From NCBI RefSeq assembly GCF_004208515.1, contig NZ_SGIM01000001.1, positions 62,001 to 126,000 on the forward strand: a stretch of DNA of 64,000 nt, in the 5' to 3' direction. The DNA is from Acinetobacter halotolerans (GTDB lineage Bacteria > Pseudomonadota > Gammaproteobacteria > Pseudomonadales > Moraxellaceae). Every line of letters begins with the position of its first letter. Position 1 is the stretch's first letter. The translations under genes were made by a program, and so were the position numbers. The notes beneath the pieces are model-generated. The model was given only the letters and a program-made list of their open reading frames with translations. It had not been told where the DNA came from and made no database searches. Shown here piece after piece: positions 45,028 through 54,209 of this stretch.

Positions 45028-46692
45028 GTGTTTTTAAAAACTTATAAAGCAATGTGGCGTGTTTCCAATAAATTTTATAAAAATGAGAGGCAACATTTAA
45101 TTGTTCTTATTGGCTTGGTTATTGCCACAAGTTTTATTACCGCTATTCTTCCTTACTTTATTAAGCTTATTATTGATAGTACTCATCAGAATGAAAGTAT
45201 TAACTATATTTATGTTTTAGTGATTTCATATTGCCTTGCTTGGTTTTTATCACAGATTATTGAGTGGATTAAAAATGCGCTAGGTGGCTTGATTAGTGCA
45301 AAACAAGAAACTTCGGTACTCATTGCGAGTTTGGAAAATTATCTTAGGATAGAAAAGTCTCAGCAAGATAAAGTCGATATTGGTATATTTAATGCCGAGG
45401 CAGTACGAGCAAGTAATGCATTTTCTATGATCACTTTTGCATTCTTGCTTGCTTTCTTCCCCGTGATATTACAGCTTATTTTTATTACTTATATTCTTAG
45501 TGTAAATATTAGTGTGTTTTTTGCTTTAGGCTTCCTTGGGACAGCATTTGGACTATTCTTGATTTCTGTTTTTATTAACAGGAAGAGTAAAAAGTATTAT
45601 GAACCATTATATTCAATAAAAAATATTTTAAACAGTAAGTTCCTTGAAAAGATAAATAATGCTTATGAGATCAAAGTGAACAATGCTGTTGATTTTGAAG
45701 TCGATTATTTTAAAAAGAATGTAAAGAAATTTATTAATCAAAGCTTTAGTAGCCACTTAAAAATTGCTTGTTTAATGATTTTCCAAATTGCTTTCATCTT
45801 TCTATTCTTGCTTGGTTTTTTACTTCTTTCAACCAAGTTATTTTCCATAGGAAAAATAACCACAGGCGATATGGTGATGATTAGCTCTTATATCATGATG
45901 CTAACCATGCCATCTCTTATGATTTCTCAACAAATTAACTTACTTGCAGGTAATGCTGTAGCAGTAGAAAATTTTTATAGCTACTTTGAGTTTGAAAAAG
46001 ATGAGTTAAATAATAAAATGTATCAGAATGATCATTTATTATTTTCGTTCAAGAACGCATTGTTAGAAGTCGGTGGTAAGCTAAGTGCTGAAGTAAATTT
46101 GGATTTATATAAGAATAAGATGTACGTGATTATTGGAAAAACTGGAACTGGAAAATCAACTTTAATCAATTATATGCTAGGGGCTTATAAACTAAAGAGA
46201 GGGCAGTTATTTTATAAAGGTCTAGACATTACGAAACAGTACTCTACTAAAATTTTTGATGAAGTGGCTTTTGTAGGGCAAAACTATTCTATTTTTACTG
46301 GCTCTTTAAGAGAAAACCTAATCTATAACGCTAAGTATTCTTATGCCGATGATGAGATATCACAACTGCTTATAATTTTTGATCTACAACATCTTCTTTT
46401 CGATAAAAATCTTTCATTAGATGATGACATCAATGAATATCTGAAAAGTTTTTCAGGCGGCGAAAAGCAACGTTTAAATATATTACGGGCGGTGCTAAAG
46501 AAACCTAAAGTGCTCATTTTAGATGAACCAACCTCAGCATTGGATTCTCATACAAGCATCAGGATTTTAAATTTCCTCAATGAACATATTGAAACATTAA
46601 TTGTGATTACACACGCTCAAGAATGTAAAGATCTTGCGGACGAAATTATTGATGTCGAGCAATTATTCAGGGTTATAACACCTTTAACCTAG
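45028..46692 (+). CDS. ABC exporter half-transporter (fused membrane and ATPase domains)
   Basis: This is a 554-residue protein with about six N-terminal hydrophobic segments (to ~300) and a C-terminal ATPase. It has Walker A IGKTGTGKST, the signature FSGGEKQRLNILRAV, Walker B VLILDEPTSALD and a VITHA switch His. This is the layout of type IV exporters (MsbA, bacteriocin or lipid exporters); there is no peptidase domain. It is AT-rich and stands alone without a cargo or membrane-fusion gene, suggesting acquisition. GTG at 45028 is chosen because AGGAG lies ten bases upstream; a TTG at 44995 is the longer option. Confidence 0.85.
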   Translation: MFLKTYKAMWRVSNKFYKNERQHLIVLIGLVIATSFITAILPYFIKLIIDSTHQNESINYIYVLVISYCLAWFLSQIIEWIKNALGGLISAKQETSVLIASLENYLRIEKSQQDKVDIGIFNAEAVRASNAFSMITFAFLLAFFPVILQLIFITYILSVNISVFFALGFLGTAFGLFLISVFINRKSKKYYEPLYSIKNILNSKFLEKINNAYEIKVNNAVDFEVDYFKKNVKKFINQSFSSHLKIACLMIFQIAFIFLFLLGFLLLSTKLFSIGKITTGDMVMISSYIMMLTMPSLMISQQINLLAGNAVAVENFYSYFEFEKDELNNKMYQNDHLLFSFKNALLEVGGKLSAEVNLDLYKNKMYVIIGKTGTGKSTLINYMLGAYKLKRGQLFYKGLDITKQYSTKIFDEVAFVGQNYSIFTGSLRENLIYNAKYSYADDEISQLLIIFDLQHLLFDKNLSLDDDINEYLKSFSGGEKQRLNILRAVLKKPKVLILDEPTSALDSHTSIRILNFLNEHIETLIVITHAQECKDLADEIIDVEQLFRVITPLT

Positions 46693-46707
46693 TCCTATTT
46701 TCAACTG

Positions 46708-47901
46708 TTAGCTACTCGTAAAATCTTCAAAGATCTGAACTTGATTCCGTCCAGCTGCTTTAACCGCATAAAGAGCCTGATCCGCCTGACTAATAATCAG
46801 GTGCGGCTCATTAGCATTAAGTGAACTACTGATCCCAAAGCTGGCACTGACTGAAAAAGTCTGCTCATCTTCTGTCATGAATCGTAGATGTGCAATCGCT
46901 AAACGACAACGTTCTGCAATATTTTGCGCTTGAGTGGTCGTGGTATGCGGCAATAATAAAATGAACTCTTCACCGCCAAAACGACCGATCATATCTTGAT
47001 CGCGTAAATGTTTGGTTAAGCATTGGGCGACCTGAATCAGAACCTGATCTCCCATGCTGTGCCCAAAATGATCATTAATATTTTTAAAATGATCTAGATC
47101 AAGCAATACAATTGAATATAACGAGTTGGGTTGTTGGTGTAATTTTTCTAGATAAGCACCAATGCTGCGTCGATTTAACACATCGGTCAGTGGATCGAGA
47201 CGACTCAGATGCTGAATTGCTAACTCTCGTGAACGCCATTGGGTCAATATAATTTCAAATAGAAATAAACAGGCAATCAAAATAGGTAGCAGGAAAAACA
47301 ACATGCTCCCTACCCAAAATGGGTGCATTTCCGCTTGGCTCAGAATCTCTGGATTAAACAAAGGTGCATATTGAAGTACACCGAACATACTGAGAATACT
47401 ACAGAATAACAAAGCAATCGTTGCTGGAATAAGCGCACAATAAATCATCTTGCGATTAAATAAAACTAATCCAACCGCGACGACGCTCACATATACCACC
47501 ATGGTGGCAGGGCTAAAACTGCCGATCAAATAACTGGTATGACAGAGTAGAGCGGTAAAAAGCTGTACACTTAAAATTGGAATGATTGTATGCGCCCACG
47601 CATGGTCTTTGTAACGATAGCAAGGCACGATAAGACTTAAAAAAACCATCAGCATAATCACGTTGGTCCATAATTTAGAACGAACCAACGGTAAATTTAC
47701 CCACTGCCATGTAATGGGATTCAATAAGACCAGACTGTCCCAAATAATCCCAATAAGGGTCATAAATGCAGCGAGTATAAGCAGCAGAATAGATTTCTTT
47801 AACATGTTCCAGTTAATCAGTGGTTCATGTTTCCAAAATTGTGAGAAACTCCATTTTTCTCTATTTGCTAAATGCTTAAAATGAATCTTTATCATTGGCA
47901 T
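46708..47901 (-). CDS. Membrane diguanylate cyclase
   Basis: This 397-residue protein has about six transmembrane helices (about 35-220) forming a sensor region, and a C-terminal GGDEF domain. The active-site loop is GGEEF at 309-313. The inhibitory site RxxD is intact (Arg300-Asp303), five residues before it. It should make cyclic di-GMP and be subject to product inhibition. The sensed signal is unknown. Transcribed alone. Confidence 0.93.
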   Translation of the reverse strand: MPMIKIHFKHLANREKWSFSQFWKHEPLINWNMLKKSILLLILAAFMTLIGIIWDSLVLLNPITWQWVNLPLVRSKLWTNVIMLMVFLSLIVPCYRYKDHAWAHTIIPILSVQLFTALLCHTSYLIGSFSPATMVVYVSVVAVGLVLFNRKMIYCALIPATIALLFCSILSMFGVLQYAPLFNPEILSQAEMHPFWVGSMLFFLLPILIACLFLFEIILTQWRSRELAIQHLSRLDPLTDVLNRRSIGAYLEKLHQQPNSLYSIVLLDLDHFKNINDHFGHSMGDQVLIQVAQCLTKHLRDQDMIGRFGGEEFILLLPHTTTTQAQNIAERCRLAIAHLRFMTEDEQTFSVSASFGISSSLNANEPHLIISQADQALYAVKAAGRNQVQIFEDFTSS

Positions 47902-48177
47902 GCATCCTTATATGCAATGAGATTCCTAAGAGACTTTATGAGTGTAAATTCGCCATCAGAAAGATTAAGAAACGATTATTGAAATAACAATAGCACCTTT
48001 AGAATGGGAAAAAAGTCTAGTTTTAAGCTTTTGAGTGCAAATGAGGACAGGAAAAATTCTTTGATAAATCGACTATTATCTAAATATTCAATTAATCATA
48101 TTTTATGAAGACAAAAGTGAATCAAGAATGACAATGGCCAGCGATAGCTGACCATTTTTTGCACACATTGAATTGGT

Positions 48178-49089
48178 TTAGTCACGATCGAGTCGATGTG
48201 CAAATTTAGTAATATCTGCTAATGCTTGTTTAGCTTCTGGGAACCATGCATTGAACATTTGGAAGTTGTGCCACATGCCTGTATAGAGTTTAAAAGTTAC
48301 TTTAACGTCAGCTTGCTCCGCTTTTTCGCGGAAGCGTTTTGAGTCATCCAACAGGATTTCTTTTGACCCAACTTGAACCAATGTAGGTGGTAGACCTGTT
48401 AAATCATCAAATAATGGCGATACCCGAGGATCATCTGCTTGGATATCCTCTGTTAAATAATGATTGATACCTGCTTGTAACGCTTCAATTGAAAGTAAAG
48501 CATCATGCTTTTGATTGAAACGCAGCGATTCACTAGTGAGAGTCAAATCCAAATAAGGCGACATCAAAATCAAACCACTTGGCATCAACTCAGGTTGTTG
48601 TTTGAGACGTAAACACAGCGCTAATGCGAGATTTGCACCACAAGAATCACCTGAAATAATAATATCTTTTGGTTTAATACCTTGTACTAATAATGCTTGG
48701 TAAACATCAAAAATTGCATCGATCGCATCAGGGAACGGATGTTCTGGTGCCAAAGGATAATCAATATGGATAACCTGCATTTTCGTACATGCCGCAATGT
48801 CGGTCATTAAAGCACGGTGCGTATTGAGACTTCCCAAGAAAAAAGCACCACCATGAATATGAAAAATGAGCTGAGTTGCAGCGGTTTGAGTTTTAATTTC
48901 TTCACCACGGATACCTGCCAAACGTACAGGACGAATTCCTACATTTGGATTGTGGGGAAATAAACGACATAGTTGATCCAATACGGGACGCAAAGCATTC
49001 GGTGCTAGATTAAACTGACTCGGTGTACGGATGGTCGCTTTGAGTAGGGATTCAGTAAAATAATATTTCCAAACAGTACCAAATTTCAT
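48178..49089 (-). CDS. Esterase/lipase of the hormone-sensitive-lipase family
   Basis: This is a 303-residue cytoplasmic alpha/beta hydrolase. The HSL oxyanion motif HGGAF is at 79-83, the nucleophile is Ser149 in GDSCG, the Asp region is DDPRVSPLFDDL with a later Glu/Asp, and the His is in MWHNF. It would hydrolyse short or medium acyl esters. Physiological substrate unknown. Transcribed alone. Confidence 0.9.
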   Translation of the reverse strand: MKFGTVWKYYFTESLLKATIRTPSQFNLAPNALRPVLDQLCRLFPHNPNVGIRPVRLAGIRGEEIKTQTAATQLIFHIHGGAFFLGSLNTHRALMTDIAACTKMQVIHIDYPLAPEHPFPDAIDAIFDVYQALLVQGIKPKDIIISGDSCGANLALALCLRLKQQPELMPSGLILMSPYLDLTLTSESLRFNQKHDALLSIEALQAGINHYLTEDIQADDPRVSPLFDDLTGLPPTLVQVGSKEILLDDSKRFREKAEQADVKVTFKLYTGMWHNFQMFNAWFPEAKQALADITKFAHRLDRD

Positions 49090-49277
49090 AATTTTTCCAT
49101 ATTGTTAGAGCAGTATATAACTAAGAGAGCACTTGATTTTAGTCCACATTTCTTGTGATTAAAGCAGCGTTTTGAAGCTGTTTGGATTGTACCTAATAGT
49201 CACAATCAAGAATTGCAAAATTGATGGAAGTTCTCAATACTCTTAGTCTTAAAAGACCCATTAAGGATATTACAAAA

Positions 49278-49715
49278 ATGAAGAAAATTGCTTTAGCACT
49301 AGGATTGTTTAGTTTGACAGCTTTTGCCAATGCGGCGGACGCATTACACGGTAGTGTGTGGCAAACCATTGATGATGAAACCAAGCAGCCAAAAGCGATC
49401 GTCAAGTTTACTGAACAAAAGGATGGTTCATTATCTGCATCGATTCAGAAGTATTTAGTCCCTGGCCAAGAAAGCGTTTGTACGAAATGTGAAGGCCCAT
49501 TTCATAATAAATCACTGAATGGTGTGGTCATTGTTCGTAATCTGAAAAATACGGGTGGTGTAAATTATGATGGCGGTTCTATCGTTGATCCAAAAAATGG
49601 TAAAACCTATAAACTCAAAGCTGAACTCACTGACGGTGGTCAAAAGCTGAAATTACGCGGTTATATCGGTGTTGCGGCACTGGGTCGTAACCAAACTTGG
49701 GTACGTTCTAACTAA
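49278..49715 (+). CDS. DUF2147 secreted protein
   Basis: This is a 145-residue protein with a signal peptide ending FANAAD and a mature DUF2147 domain: SVWQTIDDETKQPKAIVKF, a Cys pair in VCTKCEGPF, GGSIVDPKNGKTYKLKAEL, and RGYIGVAALGRNQTWVR. The function of the family is unknown to me. The ATG at 49278 follows AAGGA; the earlier start adds a non-signal extension. Confidence 0.88.
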   Translation: MKKIALALGLFSLTAFANAADALHGSVWQTIDDETKQPKAIVKFTEQKDGSLSASIQKYLVPGQESVCTKCEGPFHNKSLNGVVIVRNLKNTGGVNYDGGSIVDPKNGKTYKLKAELTDGGQKLKLRGYIGVAALGRNQTWVRSN

Positions 49716-49732
49716 GTTGTCTTGATCAATCC

Positions 49733-49764
49733 AAAAAAACCGAGTCAAATGACTCGGTTTTTTT
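49733..49764 (+). terminator. Terminator after DUF2147 gene
   Basis: AAAAAACCGAGTC pairs with GACTCGGTTTTTT. It is symmetric and also suits the converging ArsC/Spx-like gene. Confidence 0.88.
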
Positions 49765-49776
49765 GTGACGCCGGTT

Positions 49777-50127
49777 TTATGCGGATAAGTTTTGATAAGT
49801 TTCTTCATCAAACCCGATCACAAAACCTTGTGGCGTTTGCAGCACTGGACGTTTAATTAAACTTGGTTGAGCGATTAAAGCCTCAATTAGATTGTCTTGA
49901 TTGTTAGTGGCGTGGGCTTGTTCGTCCGCCGTCAATTTGCGCCATGTGGTGCCTTTTTTATTCAGGACTTTCTCTGCCCCAATGTCTTTTAACCAAACTT
50001 CTAGAGTTGAGGCATCAATACCTTGTTTTTTATAATCATGAAACTGGTAATCAATACCCTTGGCTTGTAGTGCATCAAAAGCTTTTTTCATCGAATTACA
50101 ATTTTTAATACCGTAAATTTTAAACAT
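49777..50127 (-). CDS. ArsC/Spx family reductase-like protein (YffB type)
   Basis: This is a 116-residue thioredoxin-fold protein. The opening MFKIYGIKNCNSMKKAF carries a single catalytic Cys10 (C-N-S-M rather than CxxC), then DYKKQGID, and later KRPVLQTPQGFVIGFD. This matches YffB-type proteins, which resemble glutathione-dependent arsenate reductase but whose role is not arsenate reduction as far as I know. The ATG at 50127 is preferred over a TTG two codons upstream. No ars genes are near. Confidence 0.85.
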   Translation of the reverse strand: MFKIYGIKNCNSMKKAFDALQAKGIDYQFHDYKKQGIDASTLEVWLKDIGAEKVLNKKGTTWRKLTADEQAHATNNQDNLIEALIAQPSLIKRPVLQTPQGFVIGFDEETYQNLSA

Positions 50128-50317
50128 ATTCAAACCATCAAAAACAGTGAATCATCTTCCTCACAGCCTAACTGAAAAGCGATGTGATTTGCCAGCCGAA
50201 TTTTTTTATTAAGTTGATCGATGTAGGGTATTAATAAGTGTCAATCAAGTAGGTAATAAGTAGATTGGTTCTTTGCGCTGAATGCGAAGGGAAAAATCAA
50301 TAAAATTGTATATTCAG

Positions 50318-50358
50318 AAAAGAGAAAACCCGCATTTAATCATCCTGATCATGCGGGT
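50318..50358 (-). terminator. Terminator of the GGA-rich small RNA
   Basis: On the minus strand ACCCGCAT pairs with ATGCGGGT, with a loop containing AGGAT, followed by TTTCTCTTTT. Confidence 0.8.
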
Positions 50359-50473
50359 CTCATTTCAACGTCCAATGTCTCATCCTTGCAAATAAACTTA
50401 AACTAAGTTTATTTTGTCTTCCTACGGCGTCCTATCCTTTTGTGGTCATCCTGACCGCTTCCCTGTGCCGTGC
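50318..50473 (-). ncRNA. CsrB/RsmZ-like small RNA with multiple GGA motifs
   Basis: Read on the minus strand, about 156 nt contain eight GGA triplets (complementary TCC at 50343, 50371, 50383, 50420, 50430, 50435, 50449 and 50460). Several sit in hairpin loops: GGTC-AGGAT-GACC, and AGGAT in the loop of the terminator. This is the design of RNAs that sequester the CsrA/RsmA translation regulator. A promoter candidate with CATTAT lies near 50481-50486, and an intrinsic terminator ends the unit. No ORF fits. It lies alone between the ArsC/Spx-like gene and exonuclease III. Identity with a named Rfam family cannot be claimed from reading. Confidence 0.7.
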
Positions 50474-50566
50474 AGCTATAATGCCGATACAGCAGCTAAA
50501 TAAAAATACACAAAAAACGACATGGCATGTAAGTTAAAGAAGCGGTCAAAGTGAACAACTGTTCAC

Positions 50567-51391
50567 TTAATCGTGTATTTTATAGTCAATAATCACAGGT
50601 GCATGGTCACTAAACCATTGTTCTTTATAGACCCAAGCGTTTGCAGCACGTGCTTTCCAGTCTGGAGAGCAGGCGTGGTAGTCGATACGCCAACCTACAT
50701 TTTTGGCACGGGCTTGACCACGATTTGACCACCATGAGTACAATTCTGCTTCAGGTCGTACTTCACGGAAAGTATCGACATATCCCAACTCATCATAGAT
50801 ATGATCGAGCCATGCACGTTCATGGGGCAAGACGCCTGATGATTTCTGGTTGCCCGACCAGTTCTTAATATCAATGCGTTTATGCACGATATTGTAATCA
50901 CCACACACGATGATCGATTTATTTTCATCTCGCCATTGTTTTAGTATTTGGGCATATTCTTGTAGAAATAAATCTTTACGTGCTTGCGCTTCGTCACCAC
51001 TTGATCCTGATGGTAAGTATAACGAGGCAATATGAACAGGATGTGACAGCCCTAAATCAAATTCAGCGGTGATAAAGCGGCCTTGAGAGTCTGCTAGTTC
51101 AAACCCCAAGCCATTTTGTACAGACACGAAAGGTAGACGACTATAAATCGCCGTGCCTGCATAGCCTGCCCGTTCAGCAGGGAACAGGTGGGTATACCAG
51201 CCTTCAGGTTTAAATTTGTCGGTCCATTGTTCATGGGTGATGCGGCTTTCTTGCATACATACGACATCAGCATCAGACTGTTCTAGCCATTCCAAAAGTC
51301 CTTTGGTTACGGATGCGCGCAGCCCATTCACGTTAATTGAAACGACTCGAAGAATTTTTACATCACTTGGATAGCTATCCTTTGGTATCAT
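50567..51391 (-). CDS. Exodeoxyribonuclease III family AP endonuclease
   Basis: This is a 274-residue DNA-repair nuclease of the ExoIII/ExoA type. Catalytic segments are SINVNGLRAS, CMQESRI (metal-binding Glu), SLYLPSGS, CGDYNIVHKRIDIKNW, WRIDYHACS and the final SDHAPVIIDY. It cuts at abasic sites and trims 3' ends. The ATG at 51391 is chosen as the closest family-like start; its N-terminus has about ten extra residues before the first strand. The gene is divergent from pyrE, with starts only 42 bases apart. The symbol could be xthA or exoA. Confidence 0.93.
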   Translation of the reverse strand: MIPKDSYPSDVKILRVVSINVNGLRASVTKGLLEWLEQSDADVVCMQESRITHEQWTDKFKPEGWYTHLFPAERAGYAGTAIYSRLPFVSVQNGLGFELADSQGRFITAEFDLGLSHPVHIASLYLPSGSSGDEAQARKDLFLQEYAQILKQWRDENKSIIVCGDYNIVHKRIDIKNWSGNQKSSGVLPHERAWLDHIYDELGYVDTFREVRPEAELYSWWSNRGQARAKNVGWRIDYHACSPDWKARAANAWVYKEQWFSDHAPVIIDYKIHD

Positions 51392-51432
51392 ACGTCTGTT
51401 TAACCTCAATTGAAGAATTTGGAGCACCTTAT

Positions 51433-52083
51433 ATGACAACGCCTGTGTCATTTCATCCGCAAGCTTTTATCGAACTCGCATTATCACGTGGTGTGCTTAA
51501 ATTTGGTGAGTTTACCTTAAAATCAGGTCGTGTCAGTCCTTATTTCTTTAACGCAGGTTTGCTCAATGATGGTGAAGCACTATCGTTGTTAGCACAAGGC
51601 TATGCGGATAAATTGGTTCAGTGTGACAATGTCGGTGTGATTTTTGGGCCTGCGTACAAAGGCATTCCTTTTGTTGCAGCGACAGCAGTGGCGTTATCTC
51701 AAGTACATGGCAAGAGCATACCGTGGGGTTTTAACCGTAAAGAAGCCAAAGATCACGGTGAAGGTGGCATGTTAGTTGGTGCATCGGTTGCTGGTCAAAA
51801 AGTTTGGATCATTGATGATGTGATCACTGCGGGTACTGCGATTCGTGAAGTGGTCACGATCTTGAAAAATGCAGGTGCGACCATTGCAGGTGTGTTGGTG
51901 GCGCTAGATCGTCAGGAATGTGGTCAGGGTGAACTTTCTGCGATTCAGGAAGTGCAAAAAGAACTCGAAATCCCTGTACACGCTTTAATTACCATGAAAG
52001 ATTTGATGGATTATTTAGATGCAAAAGGCGAAAAAGAAGCTTTAGCAAATATGCAGGCCTATCGTGAAAAATATGGTATCTAA
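51433..52083 (+). CDS. pyrE: Orotate phosphoribosyltransferase
   Basis: PyrE converts orotate and PRPP to orotidine monophosphate in pyrimidine synthesis. The protein has 216 residues. Family features are FTLKSGRVSPYFFNAG, the flexible loop FNRKEAKDHGEGG, and the PRPP motif VWIIDDVITAGTAIRE. The ATG at 51433 follows GGAG by about nine bases; an in-frame upstream start overlaps the divergent nuclease gene and is not family-like. A terminator follows. Confidence 0.96.
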   Translation: MTTPVSFHPQAFIELALSRGVLKFGEFTLKSGRVSPYFFNAGLLNDGEALSLLAQGYADKLVQCDNVGVIFGPAYKGIPFVAATAVALSQVHGKSIPWGFNRKEAKDHGEGGMLVGASVAGQKVWIIDDVITAGTAIREVVTILKNAGATIAGVLVALDRQECGQGELSAIQEVQKELEIPVHALITMKDLMDYLDAKGEKEALANMQAYREKYGI

Positions 52084-52097
52084 ATTTTAGATGGTAG

Positions 52098-52123
52098 AAA
52101 AGGAAGCGAAGGCTTCCTTTTTT
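52098..52123 (+). terminator. Terminator after pyrE
   Basis: AAGGAAGC pairs with GCTTCCTT around a short loop, with a T tract. Confidence 0.85.
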
Positions 52124-52150
52124 GTTACTTGGTTTTGGGGAACAATATAC

Positions 52151-53260
52151 TTACTCTATCTTATTTAAAGAGACTGTATTTTGTAGTTGAGCACTATTTT
52201 CATGATGTTCAATCGCTAATTCTATTAAACGCGTAATCAAGTCAGAATAATTTAGCCCGCTCGCTTCCCATAGCTTTGGAAACATACTGATATTGGTAAA
52301 GCCTGGTAAAGTATTTATTTCATTAATAAAAATGTCCCCGTCTTTTGTTAAAAAAACATCAACCCTTGCGAGCCCAGTGCATTCCAAAACCTCATAAGCT
52401 TTGATTGAAATATTTCTAATTTTTTGGCTGATTTCATCGGGTACATTTGCAGGTATCGTTACTGTTGCACCTTTATCATTAATATATTTTGTGTCGTAAG
52501 AATAGAAGCTATCTTCAAGTTCAATTTCTCCACAAACACTTGCTGAAGGTTCATCGTTACCGATAATGGCGCATTCTATTTCCCTGCCATCAATCCCTTG
52601 TTCAATCAGTATTTTATTGTCGTAGTTGAATGCCGTATCTATGGCCGTTTCAAACTCATCTTGAGAAGTTACTTTACTGACACCTACTGAAGATCCTTGA
52701 TTAGCAGGTTTTACAAATAAGGGACAGCCAAGCTGAGAGCTTGCAATATCAAAATTTATTTTGTTTCTATCTTTTTTCGTTAATTTGATAAACGGTGTGA
52801 TATTTAACCCCGCATCTCTTAAAAGCCTTTTTGTTATATCTTTATCCATACACATGGCGGAACTGAGTACTTGAGAACCAACAAATGGCAGGTTCACCAT
52901 TCTTAATAATCCTTGCAGAGAACCATCTTCGCCAAGTGTTCCGTGAACGATCGGAAAAATTACATCCAATTGTGATAGAGTTTTGTTTTGAAACTCAATA
53001 ATCTGTTTTTCATTTTTACCGGGGATAAACGCAATATTTCGCCCTGATTGATGCAATGCAATTAGAGATGGGTTATCTGAATTTAATAAAAAATGAGTAC
53101 TTTCATTGAGATGCCATATTCCATTTTTATCAATACCGATTAATGTCACATCATATTTTTCTGGATCTATAGCATCAACAATATTTCTTGCAGATTGAAG
53201 AGAAACTTCATGCTCAGTTGATTTTCCTCCAAATATAATTCCAATATTTTTTCTCTGCAT
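52151..53260 (-). CDS. ddlA: D-alanine-D-alanine ligase, A type
   Basis: This is a 369-residue ATP-grasp ligase that makes D-Ala-D-Ala for peptidoglycan. The opening IGIIFGGKSTEHEVSLQSA, the longer A-type length, and the omega-loop FYSYDTKY with the canonical Tyr all point to D-Ala-D-Ala rather than D-Ala-D-Lac or D-Ser activity. The metal-binding end is FINEINTLPGFT. It is more AT-rich than the ddlB at 60987, which is the shorter B type in the division cluster. The organism thus has two Ddl enzymes in this window. It may have been acquired. Confidence 0.9.
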   Translation of the reverse strand: MQRKNIGIIFGGKSTEHEVSLQSARNIVDAIDPEKYDVTLIGIDKNGIWHLNESTHFLLNSDNPSLIALHQSGRNIAFIPGKNEKQIIEFQNKTLSQLDVIFPIVHGTLGEDGSLQGLLRMVNLPFVGSQVLSSAMCMDKDITKRLLRDAGLNITPFIKLTKKDRNKINFDIASSQLGCPLFVKPANQGSSVGVSKVTSQDEFETAIDTAFNYDNKILIEQGIDGREIECAIIGNDEPSASVCGEIELEDSFYSYDTKYINDKGATVTIPANVPDEISQKIRNISIKAYEVLECTGLARVDVFLTKDGDIFINEINTLPGFTNISMFPKLWEASGLNYSDLITRLIELAIEHHENSAQLQNTVSLNKIE

Positions 53261-53365
53261 ATCGATATTTCCTAGAGTATTTGCATGATTTTAGACTTAA
53301 AAACTAAACCTTAATTTACCTCTTAACGATGTAACATCATTATTAATATTTGTACGCTTAGCTAA

Positions 53366-53485
53366 AGAGGAGAGTATTCGCACCTAATTGTCGATGCAGA
53401 TAACGATCCTGCAGTAGAACTCTACCGAAAATTGGATTTTGAATGTGTTGGCTCATCTTATGAGGGCCATTTAGCGTATTCATAA
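53366..53485 (+). pseudogene. C-terminal remnant of a GNAT acetyltransferase
   Basis: A 39-codon frame ending in TAA reads HLIVDADNDPAVELYRKLDF, the typical last helix-strand of GNAT proteins. A stop precedes it at 53363 and no start or acetyl-CoA loop remains. Confidence 0.6.
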
Positions 53486-53489
53486 AAAA

Positions 53490-54209
53490 CTAAACATTCA
53501 GATCCAACATTGCAGGCATCAGGATTTCTTTAACACAGGCTGCCTTACTGGTTGAAATAATAAAATTTATCGCCTGAATAACATCTGCCAAAGGAATTAA
53601 GGAATATTCCGTTTCTTCTAAAATTTCTTCAACAGGTTTGGTGATTTCATATTCGCTGGCAAGGTAGCCTAGATTAAGTACACTCACTCCAATTAAGTGT
53701 TCACGTAAGATTTCTCTGAGGGATTGCGCAATACCTCTTAAAGCAAATTTGGTGGCGGAGAAAACAAGTTCTTTGCCGTTATGATTTTCAACACCCCAAG
53801 TTGAACCGATGAGAATGATTTTGGCATTGTCAGAGCGCTTTAGATTTTCAATTAAAGATTGAATGGATTGGATACAAGTAGTGATATTGGTATTGATGAT
53901 TTGGTTGATTTCAGCGGCAGAAACATTTTCAAAATTATAGCTTTCGCTAAATGCCTGTTGTTCCCAAATGCCGACATTGTAAATCAGCACATCAACTTTT
54001 TGCTGTCCAATAGCTATCTTTACATCACTTGCAGCTTGTTCAGGTTTGGAGAGATCAGCACAAATCCAGTTTAAATTTTGAATTTCTTGCGGTTGAGTTC
54101 GAGATACGCCATAGATGATATCGGTTGACTTTGGCACAGCCTGAACAATCGCTTTTCCTAGTCCTTTACTGACGCCGTATATGAGAAATGTTTTATTCGA
54201 ATTGCTCAT
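53490..54209 (-). CDS. Short-chain dehydrogenase/reductase
   Basis: This is a 239-residue SDR protein. The nucleotide-binding motif is GVSKGLGKA near the start. The NNAG-type motif is replaced by YNVG, the catalytic Ser is in LIGSTWG, and the Tyr of the usual YxxxK is replaced by Phe in FSATKFALRG. Loss of the catalytic Tyr suggests altered or absent redox activity. The ATG at 54209 follows AAGGAAA; an earlier start has less support. Substrate unknown. Confidence 0.8.
   Translation of the reverse strand: MSNSNKTFLIYGVSKGLGKAIVQAVPKSTDIIYGVSRTQPQEIQNLNWICADLSKPEQAASDVKIAIGQQKVDVLIYNVGIWEQQAFSESYNFENVSAAEINQIINTNITTCIQSIQSLIENLKRSDNAKIILIGSTWGVENHNGKELVFSATKFALRGIAQSLREILREHLIGVSVLNLGYLASEYEITKPVEEILEETEYSLIPLADVIQAINFIISTSKAACVKEILMPAMLDLNV

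Noticed and set aside
49777..50127. Arsenate resistance gene
   Set aside because: YffB-type sequence and no arsenic genes nearby; resemblance to ArsC is at fold level.
52151..53260. Vancomycin-resistance type ligase
   Set aside because: The omega loop FYSYDTKY keeps the Tyr of D-Ala-D-Ala ligases, and no vanH/vanX partners are present.
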